A stretch of 64,000 bases of DNA from Zygnema cylindricum (Eukaryota; Streptophyta; Zygnematophyceae; Zygnematales; Zygnemataceae): positions 1 to 64,000 of the forward strand of contig JBBHKE010000827.1 of assembly GCA_037447655.1 (NCBI GenBank). Reading direction: 5' to 3'. The position numbers and the translations under genes were made by a program. The notes under the pieces were generated by a model. That model worked only from the letters and a program-made list of their open reading frames with translations, was not told the DNA's origin and did no database searches. Shown in pieces: positions 56,001-64,000 of the stretch. How positions within the stretch are numbered: position 1 is the stretch's first letter; every line of letters begins with the position of its first letter.

Positions 56001-58925
56001 AGTATTGCCGACCTTAAACCGTTGACCAACGTAATCTACTACTCATCTGTGGACCTCAAGTTCTATATTTATTGAGAGATCGAATTCCAATTCTCCTTCA
56101 GTTGGTCGAAGATTTTCTGGTTTGAACTAACTGGTGTGTTTCACAGGATGATTTTTTGTTGAGGGTGGAAAGTCAAATTTGGCAGGAACTTACGATATCA
56201 TCTCGATTACAATAAATGGTCAGATCTACTTGGGAGCAAATTTCCTTGTAGGATCCGATTGTCTCGCGATCTTACACACTTCTAATGAGTTGTTGAAAGC
56301 CAAACCTTGTCACTTGTGCTTACCAACCAATCACCCCGTTTGCAGTTAACATTTAATTTTTGCCTTATTTGTGCCTAAACTAATACATCCTAGACTGTTT
56401 TCCAAACTTTTTAAATGTATTCTCAAAACTTCGTTCCAGAACCCTTATTCTCTTCAGTGACCCCTGTTCTTAAGTCTAATGATTCTCTCGGTTGGTATCC
56501 GTATACAACTTCAAACGGTGAGAATCCTATACTAGCATGTTTACATGCTTTATATGCAAATTCCATTAATGGTAGTTTAGATTCCCATGTGTTATGAACT
56601 CTAATGCAAACAGTTTTAAAGCATTTCTCCCAATGTACTGTTCATCTTTTCTGTCTGTCCATTTGTTTGAGGATGATAAAAAGTACTAATTTGTAATGCA
56701 GTGCCTAAATTTTGCTGCAAGTCTTTCCAAAATGGAAACCTAAATTTAGAATCCCTCTCACTCACTATAGACAAAGGGACTTTATGATGTTTGGCATTAA
56801 ATTTGAAATATGCCAATATTTACATCCACCTAACTTGTTTGCTGGTCATAATTTGTGCATCACTTAATCTTTGTAGAAAGGAGAGTGTCTTATTATCACA
56901 GTGAACTATAAATGATTTATTATGCAAATAACAATGCCATTTCACCAATACATGAACAATTGCAAGTAATTATTTTTTTGTGCTGGATAGTTTTTTTTTT
57001 TTTCAGCATCATTAAATTTCTTGGACTCAAAAGCAATAGGATGTCAATGTTTGCTAACTTTTTGACCTATGAGTGCACCTAGACCTTTATCTGATGCATC
57101 AATAGTGATCAAAACTTCAAATTCCTCAACAAGATCAGGGTACACCATTGTAGGGGCAGAGGTCAACTTCCCTTTTAGTTATTGGAAAGCTCTCTTCTTA
57201 TCGGCTCCCCACACAAACGTCTCTTTCTCTCGAACTAAATCTGTCAAAGGTGTAACGATCATACCAAAGTTCTTGATAAATTTATTGTAATAAGTGGCCA
57301 ATCCTAAAAATGATCTAACTTCTGTGACATTAGTGGGTAGCTTCCAATTTTGGATTGCAGTAATTTTGGATGGATCTTTTTTAACACCCCCCCCACTAAC
57401 TAAATGTCTCAAAAATAATTGTTCACTCTTAAGAAAACTGGATTTTGACAATTTTCCATATAGTTTTCTTTTCTTAAATATTTCCAACACTTTCCCTAAA
57501 TGAATTACATGTTGTTATTTAGATTCGCTGTAACTTAAAATATCATTTATAAACACCTGGACAAATTTATCTATATAATCTAATTTTTTTTGGTTCATAA
57601 ATCATTGATAAGTAGGCGGTACATTCGTCAAACCAAAGGGCATCACTATCCATTCAAAATGACTGACTAAAGTTCTAAAAACAATTTTATCCACATCTTC
57701 GGTTCTAATTGGCAGTTGATTAAAGCCACTACGCAGATCAATCAAAGAAAAGAATTTAGCACCTTTCAAACGATCTAACAAATAAAAAATTAAAGGTAAC
57801 CGATACTTATCTTTCAACGTAATCTTGTTCAGACTACGATAATCGAAACATATTGTCAACGCTCCGTTTTTATTTTTGACGAAGAGAACTGGTGCTCCAT
57901 ACGGTGATTTGCTGGGCTGAATATGTTTTTTTTCCAAAAGCTCTTTGGTCTGTTTCGTTAACTCCTCCTGCTCAAAGAAACTGTGCTTATAAATTCCTGT
58001 GACATGAGAATTACATCCAAGTTCAAGGTTAATAACATGTTGCACATCTCGAGAAGGTGGTCTCCCTAAGGGTAAGTCAACTGGGAAAACATCTCTAAAT
58101 TCAAAAATCAAATCTTTAACAGTAACATCAGATGTATTAATATCAGTTACAAAATCAAACTTTTGTTTTTCCAGATTTTTAGTGGTGTCTAAATTAAAAA
58201 TAACATCAATGTTATTTTTTTCTCCCCCCCCTTCATCAATAACTATATTAGTTACTAAAAACAAGAAATTATGATTTGTTTTCCATTTTAAACGCTTTTT
58301 AAATTGTTTAGCAATAATCAAACCTTCCACTCCCGATTTGGTTATACTATTTATATGATTCCTATGCAACTTCTTCGAAGTTAATGCTTGCAAAACCTTC
58401 CAACCATTTTCAAACTTCACTCTCAACTTGTTAGTTTCCCAATTAATTTTAAGGTTATGTTCTGATAACTAGGGCTTTCCCAGTATTAGCTCCTCACTAC
58501 CCAAATTCATTATTTCACATACAACTTTCATTTCATGACCATGGATATCAATTTCTATTTTGTCAATTTGTAAATCTAATGTGGACTTATTACCATTCGC
58601 CACTTGAACATGTAAAGGTTTTTCCCTTATGACTGTAGGATTTTTATTTTCCTCTACAAATTTATATGAAATAAAATTATGTGTAGCACCTGAATCTATT
58701 GTAACTCTCAATGGTTTCCATTCCACTTAAGACTCGAATCTTATCACACTATGCCCGGTGTCATCGTTCCTTAATTGTCGTAACATAGGTTTGTTGTTAA
58801 AAGTTTCATCAGAAGGATTTTTCAAACTATAGAGTGTAGTTAGCATCATAATAAATTCAGCTATCCTAGCTTTTCCATTCATTAACTTGCCCTCAGGAGT
58901 TAACTCAACTGAGGACTTTCAGCTA
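56000..58925 (-). mobile_element. Second-family Gypsy element fragment (Gypsy-3)
   Basis: Protease, RT, RNase H and integrase pieces on the minus strand come from a lineage clearly different from Gypsy-1 at the protein level. No LTRs were found. An internal deletion joins RNase H to the integrase core. Confidence 0.85.
56415..58925 (-). pseudogene. Gypsy-3 pol remnant with internal deletion
   Basis: Read from 58925: a short Gag end (MNGKARIAEFIMML), a stop at about 58729, then retropepsin VTIDSGATHNFIS near 58700. RT spans 58426-57602 (DVFPVDLPLGRPPSRDVQH, LTICFDYRSLNKITLKD, LIDLRSGFNQLPI, MPFGLTNVPPTYQ). The catalytic motif reads FINDI (usual FVDDI) near 57550. The RT thumb is at 57490-57179 and RNase H at about 57170-56825 (ITIDASDKGLGALM, VHCDNKTLSFLQ, KQVRWM). 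The frame then passes directly to the integrase core KHHKVPLSIVSERDSKFRFP at 56800, followed by FYHPQTNGQTEKMNSTL and LPLMEFAYKACKHASIGFSP. The RNase H end, the integrase zinc finger and the first catalytic Asp are deleted. Several stops are present. Confidence 0.85.
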
Positions 58926-59576
58926 GTTTTTTCTGTTTCCCACCTCTTGGGCTTCCTGCTCAGCTAAATATTGTTGTTTTTAGAAAGCTTTAGTCCTCTT
59001 TATGCCTCAGCTGTGAGAGAGAGCTGTTCAGGACTTAAGCTATTTTTGGTTGAGTTCGGTTCAGTACTTACCGAAATTAGTGTGACAGTGAAGTTGGGAG
59101 TTCACGGTTCATTCACACTTGGGACACGTGTCGTCACTTGGGAGAATGCGTGAGTATGTCCTCCGTGGACGTACGGAATTCGGCAGGACCACTGGACTTC
59201 GTGAAGTCAATTCTACGGTGCCAAATCCTCTAATCGGACCGCTGACAGCCGCCGCCAACAAATAGTGACGAGGCGTGACTAGATCATTATCACTTTACGT
59301 TGTCTGAACTTCGGTGTAAATATGTGTGATAGAATGTTAGATGTACGGCTGGAATGCCTCCGTACAGCTTAGTGTAGTTTCGGTGTATAAAAGTAGGACT
59401 TAGTGAATTTGATTTTTAGGAACAAATGATATGAAAACTGTACACTCAGTTTTATGTAATTTCATTTCTACATATCTCACAGATTTGTGAGCGGAATTGA
59501 TTGAAATTTTGTGTGTGTGTTCCTTTGTATGTTATCTACATTGTGGCAAATTTTCAGGACGTTTGGAGCGTTTTTC
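58926..59576. other. No recognisable gene
   Basis: Spacer between Gypsy-3 and the Copia-2 LTR. It contains a good TATA-like gtgtataaaagtagg (59389-59403) but no coding frame after it. Confidence 0.35.
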
Positions 59577-60436
59577 TGAAAGTTATGGAGGGTCAAATTT
59601 GACCTTTTGTACAGAAGCTCTCTGGGAGAGAGGGTCCTATCTCCTAATTTTTCTAAGTCCTATCTCTCTCACAGACTCTATCTACTGATGTACGGAGCCA
59701 ATCAAATTACAGTTCCGTACACAAAAGTACAGCTGCTGGTGTACTTTCTGTACAGACACTATATGATATGGCCTAAATGTCGTCAGGTGGATTGTCCGGA
59801 TTCGTTCCCTTAATCCTCGGAGATGCCGCTATCCAATGTCATTCCGCCACGTGTCATCCGATGTGGCGATGACCACAAACCGCCGAAATCCTCTTCCGCG
59901 ATCTCGGTGTTAAATCCGACCGTCCGATTAAATTCACATTTAATCGTAGCGATAATAATTACATGCGCGATATTCGTTTCATTAAAGAATTAAATGCGCG
60001 GTATTGGTTTTTTATCCGTACCGTAATATGTACTTTTACATTACTGGATCTATGTATCTCGTAAACAATTATAGTTAAACGAATTATCCTACGTGATAAT
60101 GTTTAATTAATTATCAAACTATATAGTACTTAACATTACCTCTAGACCTAATGGCTAAGGCTACTGGCTACTGGCTGATGCCGGCCAGTAGGTACTAAGA
60201 TCAAATCTTGTGGCCGGCACATACCTTTTGGGAAAAAAACCCCTAACTAATATATATTTCCTGTAAACCTCTCGATACCTTAGGTAGCCATGGCTCTAAC
60301 TCCCTCTCCAATTTCTCAGTGACTGCGACAAGTTTCAGAGTTGGAGAGAGAAGTAAGAGGTAGACTGCCTCAGTTTCTTTCTATATTTCTATTTAGACCT
60401 AGAAAATACTTAAAAATTTGATCATTAATTTCTACA
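59577..60436 (-). repeat. 3' LTR of Copia-2
   Basis: On the minus strand it starts tgtagaaattaatgatc after the purine tract aataaggggag. It is homologous to the Copia-1 5' LTR over about 830 bp. The end is taken where similarity stops (ataactttca). It contains a tRNA-like A box (tggctaaggctactgg) at about 60141-60156 on the plus strand. Confidence 0.7.
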
Positions 60437-60466
60437 CTCCCCTTATTTTTTAGTCAATCTTTAATT

Positions 60467-61114
60467 TCAGATTGCACTTCTCCCTGCTGAAATTAGCTTA
60501 AGGGAAGGCACAGGTTTGGTCATCATATCTGCTACCATCTCACTATCTTGTCGGTAATCTAAACTGATTATTTTGTTTTCTACTTTCTCTCTAACAAAGC
60601 TGAGTCTGATGTCCATCTGTTTGACTTTAAAATGATGTTTAGGATTGGCCAAAATAGGGATTGTTGCGTGATTATCACAAAATATTTTGTGCACACCACT
60701 CTTAAGGTGACCAAGCTCACCAAGCAAAGACTTGACCCACATCAATTCTTTTACAGCAAAGCAACAGGCCATATATGGAGCCTCCATGGTGGACTGAGCA
60801 ATAACTTTTAGCTGTTTGCTACTCCAACAGCAAGCCCCATTACCCACATATAATACATATCCAGAAGTGCATCTCCTCATCGGAGCATCACCATAACTGG
60901 CATCACTCCAAGTAGTGATGTCAGTATTCTCCCCACCCAAATTCAACCATAGATCCTTAGTTCATATCAAATATCTAAGGACTCTCTTAGCTGCCTCCGA
61001 ATCCCTCTTAGTGAGAGCATTTAGACTTCTACTCAACACTCCTACAGCTGCAGCTAAATCTGGCCGGGTACAATTCATAAAATAGATTAGACTTCCCACT
61101 ACTTGTCTGTAAGT
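60467..61114 (-). pseudogene. Copia-2 RT end and RNase H
   Basis: On the minus strand from 61114: GSLIYFMNCTRP and LSRSLNA (RT end, frameshifted), then RVLRYLI, a stop near 60960. An RNase H reads WSDASYGDAPMRRCTSGYVL, WSSKQLKVIAQSTMEAPYMA, IFCDNHATIPILANPKHH and MVADMMTKPV to the stop at 60467. It belongs to the same family as Copia-1 and supplies the part that Copia-1 lacks. The Gypsy-2 LTR begins within the codons for LYRQVVG, so the upstream rest of Copia-2 must lie beyond the window end. Confidence 0.88.
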
Positions 61115-61604
61115 GTAAAAGGACAAGAGATATTAGCACCATAGTCCACCAAGATGCACAACGAAAAATTTCCAAGATCTCCTCGTAGCAACAACAGACG
61201 CACACAGCAGTTAACAGTCAAAGTTGGGCTTTATTACTCAAAGGAGGATTGCAATATTCAGTGCTCGCTGCGAAGGTCTACTCAAAGAGTCTGTCTCGTA
61301 CTACGTCTATCTCACTATTTAAACTAACTGCTAGTCAACCCAATACTGTACAAATGTACACGTGGACCTTCGCGGTCAACCGAGATCTATCCGCAATATT
61401 CTTCTAGAACTATACGGTAAAATCTTCTTTCCGCGGTGTTGCTATAATGCTACGTAGCGTTGCTATGCTGCGCTACGTTATTCTACTAAGTTGCTATGCT
61501 GCTATGTTGCGGTAATCTAGAATCGCAGATTCGCTGCTCTGCAACCGCAACTATAGCAGCCTACTTTCTAGCCACTAAGTACTCAACCTTGTAACTCTGT
61601 TACA
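61115..61604 (-). repeat. 3' LTR of Gypsy-2
   Basis: 490 bp. On the minus strand it runs from tgtaacagagttacaagg to tgtccttttaca. It shares the gcatagcaac-type repeats and the tagtttaaatag segment with the Gypsy-1 LTRs, and it is 28 bp shorter. Confidence 0.88.
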
Positions 61605-61649
61605 GTGCCTCCCACTAAGGATTCAGCATCCCGCTGAACTCTGCTCACT

Positions 61650-62630
61650 CAGGGTACTGTAATTTCCGGAGCATGCCGTATGTTTCTTCATGGTTCTCCT
61701 CGAATTCCTATCGTAGGGTGTCAAGTTGATTTTAGAGCTTCTCGCAATGTGTCTCCAGCAGCACAATATGATGGTCCGCCGCTGCGAGGCGCCTTCGAGT
61801 GATTCGCTCCCGAACCCGGTCCTCCCCTTCCTCTGGTGCCTTTGCTGTTGCCTCGGGTTGCGCCGGGGCAATCGTCGGTACAGATTCTTCTAATGTAGGA
61901 GATTGTGGAGATTCAAGTTCCTCGGCTTGATGTTCTCCCTCCGCCACCCCCTCTGCCGGTTCCCACCGTGGTACTTTCCTTAATTTGAAGGAGATGTGTT
62001 TCCTGGCGGCTCGAGCCCGCTGCAGAGCGTTTTTCCGGGCCAACTTGAGTGCTCGTACCTCCGGTGTAACCTCTGCCCGGGAGATGATGTCATGCAGACG
62101 AACATCCCACGGGTGGTAACGGCAGAGTAACACGGGAACGTGCACCCTGTACCGCTGGTTCTCTTCGACTACCTCCACGAATGGCAGGGCACGAGGGTTT
62201 AGCTGTACATAACCCTTATGGTTGTTCCCCAAGTCCTTTGTCCTCATGAAATTCCAAGCTGGGTGTGACGGCACGTCGGCGGGGATATAGATAGGGTCCC
62301 CAAGTTTTCCTTTTCGCAACGTTGCAGGCCACTCCGAAGGTCCGCATCCGAAATCACATGGTCTTCCTCATCCTCCTGATCCCCTTCCTGGATTGGGTTG
62401 TACTCGGGGTCTTGTGAATTTTCTGACCCCTCTCCTCCGCTGGTCTCCGCTGGGCCTGCCCCATAACTAGTTGTCTCCTCTGATTCAGGGACTGCCTCTA
62501 CCTCCCTACTCCTGTCTTCCTCTACCATGGCCTCTGCCGCCTCTAACAATCTATCCGGGCGAGGTTCATCTTCTCGCCCTACTCGTACCAGTCTGCGTCT
62601 TTTTGGCGGTGGAGAAGACGACGATGCCAT
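61650..62630 (-). pseudogene. Additional C-terminal region of Gypsy-2
   Basis: The start corresponds to MASSSSPPPKRRRLVRVGRE at 62630, and the acidic part GDQEDEEDHVISDA follows. Near 62345 a deletion and frameshift remove about 100 codons, joining it to a second frame (62319-61732) with DPIYIPADVPSHPAWNFMRT, NNHKGYVQLNPRALPF, LLCRYHPWDVRLHDII and the coiled-coil LLETHCEKL. The frame of 62630 is open upstream through the chromodomain to 63539, with no stop between Pol and this region. Confidence 0.75.
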
Positions 62631-64000
62631 GAACGTTGTGGCGTCGGATAATTCTCGTAATACGAGAAAGGAGGGTAAGCTGGCTGTGCAGAGTGAAGCA
62701 CTCTCTAAGCTGCCTGGACTAGGCTGGGCGCGAGGGCGGATGGCGGCTTTATTACAGAGGGTTGAGGGTTTCACGTTTGGACTTTGTGAAGCGTCGCAGT
62801 GTGCGAGGGTATCGCAGCGTCCAAGAATTATAAAACAGCGCTGGTGCGGCAAAATTGAGGGTTCGTTGTCACCAATGTGGTGAAACACGATTGCGCCGTT
62901 GCGCTTTCCTATCAGCGCAGCGGTGGCGCTGCGTTCCTCTGATGGTACCGTATCCATGCTGCGCTGCGGTGGTTGCGCCGCTGATTCGCAGAAGTGAGGT
63001 AACCTGGTCGTTGCGTTTTTTCGCCGCGTCCCTAATATAATTGCGATGGTTGCGACACTGCGATTCGATCCTTTGCCGCGGCCGCTGCGATTGCCCCTCC
63101 GGTGTAGTTGAGTGTCCCCACTCATCTGAAACCGGCGCAGCAACTCAGGAGAATGCAGATCCTCCTCGTTCACCCAAGAGTCATCCTCAGCGTCGTAGCC
63201 CTTCCAACGCACCAGATACTGGTTGGCGTTGGAATGGTGAGAGCGACGCGACTGAAGTATCTCCTCCACCTCGTACTCGTCCGATTTATCGTGAACGGGG
63301 GGCAAAGGAGTAGTTTGCCGTCGATTAGGAAACATCGAATCAGGGTTCCGGAACGATTTAAGCCGGGAAACGTGGAAGACGTTGTGGATATGCCACTCCG
63401 TCGGAATATCCAACTTATAAGCCACCTCTCCCGCACGTGACCGTACCGTGAATGGGCGCGTGAATTTCGGTGCCAATTTCTTTGAGAGGGTGCCCGGTAA
63501 GGAGAGGTGTGCCATGTTGAGGCGAACCTTATCGCCCACGCGAAAGACAGTTACCTTCCGGTGAGAATCGGCTTGTTACTTTTGACGATCCTTTGCCAGC
63601 TGGAGCGCCTTCGCCGCCTTTTCCAGGTTCCCTTGCAACGTTGTGGCAAAATCCAGAGCTGCCGGCGTTGGGCAGTCCGCGACCAATAAGTTTAGGGGAA
63701 GAGTGGGCTGTCGTCCATTGAGGAAAAATGGCGTAGCATTCGTGGACGAGTGCACCGCACTGTTGTACGCCACCTCAATCGATGTTAGATGGTTTACCCA
63801 ATCCGTTTTGTGCACCGAAACATAAGCCCGTAACGCCTCCTCCAATGTTCGTTCACCATTTCAGTTTGACCATTCGTTTAAAGGTGGTAAGCTGTGGACA
63901 TCGCTAGTTGCGTTCCACATCGCTCAAACAGACACCTCCAAAAATGACTCACAAATTTCCGATCTCGGTCGCTGACGATCCTCTTTGGGAGTCCGTAATG
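62631..64000 (-). pseudogene. Gypsy-2 pol C-terminus: integrase and chromodomain
   Basis: From the window end on the minus strand: GLPKRIVSDRDRKFVSHFW, CGTQLAMSTAYHL, a frameshift near 63847, EALRAYVSVHKTDWVNHLT, SSTNATPFFLNGRQPTLP, a stop at 63576. Then MGDKVRLNMAHLSLPGTLSK, APKFTRPFTVRSRAGEVAYK (integrase C-terminal domain) and the chromodomain at about 63278-63126 (YEVEEILQSR, YLVRWKGYDAEDDSWVNEE). A basic linker GRGKGSNRSVATIAIILGT leads into the additional region. Confidence 0.88.

Larger units (their letters stand above)
61115..64000 (-). mobile_element. Chromodomain Gypsy copy 2 (Gypsy-2), runs off the window
   Basis: Same family as Gypsy-1, inserted into Copia-2 in minus orientation. 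Present are the 3' LTR, purine tract, additional C-terminal region, chromodomain and most of the integrase core. The remainder lies right of position 64000. Confidence 0.9.

Noticed and set aside
60137-60420. Free-standing SINE or tRNA gene
   Set aside because: The segment lies within a Copia LTR in both copies, the B box is degraded here and no cloverleaf could be drawn, so it is reported only as a tRNA-like segment.

Overview
This window looks like an AT-rich, transposon-laden intergenic tract of a land-plant nuclear genome. The evidence is spliced genes with canonical GT/AG introns, plant-type families (phytocyanin, receptor-like kinase, PPA6-like soluble pyrophosphatase), a chromodomain Gypsy element with an initiator-Met tRNA primer site, Copia and LINE elements, and many short hAT-like elements. 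The character of the LINEs and the kinase suggests a non-seed plant (bryophyte, lycophyte or fern), but that is inference and the species cannot be named from sequence alone. No rRNA, tRNA gene, CRISPR array or prokaryotic operon was seen.

Layout. 1-4.9 kb: a T-rich accgtttttt array, short hAT-like elements, a 102-nt hairpin and purine-rich simple repeats. 4.9-21.6 kb: two inverted paralogous copies of the 3' half of a receptor-like kinase gene (minus arm 5.26-6.88 kb, plus arm 16.86-20.85 kb). Between them lie a decayed hAT transposase gene and a 5'-LTR-containing but truncated Copia element. 21.6-25.4 kb: two LINE 3' fragments. 25.4-35 kb: dispersed short elements, several with clear terminal repeats and target duplications, a long TA microsatellite and a 10-N assembly gap. 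35.4-36.5 kb: a complete two-exon phytocyanin gene (minus). 40.2-42.2 kb: a complete four-exon soluble inorganic pyrophosphatase gene (minus) with a CT-rich leader and an ACGT palindrome upstream. 44.2-46.9 kb: three hAT-like elements. 48.5-55.8 kb: a full-length but mutated chromovirus (Gypsy-1) with 518-bp LTRs. 56-58.9 kb: an unrelated Gypsy fragment (minus). 59.6-61.1 kb: the 3' end of a second Copia (minus), interrupted by a second copy of the chromovirus (Gypsy-2) that runs off the window end.

Only two host genes look intact: the phytocyanin and the pyrophosphatase. Three observations stand out. First, in the kinase gene the edges of three exons, with their splice sites, are repeated in the neighbouring introns; two of these arrays occur in both inverted arms. 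Second, both chromovirus copies carry, after the chromodomain, an additional open region of roughly 430 codons (nuclear-localisation-like start, acidic stretch, unrecognised globular part, coiled-coil end). It lies in the same reading frame as Pol, and in the second copy it is joined to Pol without a stop. Third, several non-autonomous element families can be delimited to the base from their target duplications, including one with an unusual 6-bp duplication.
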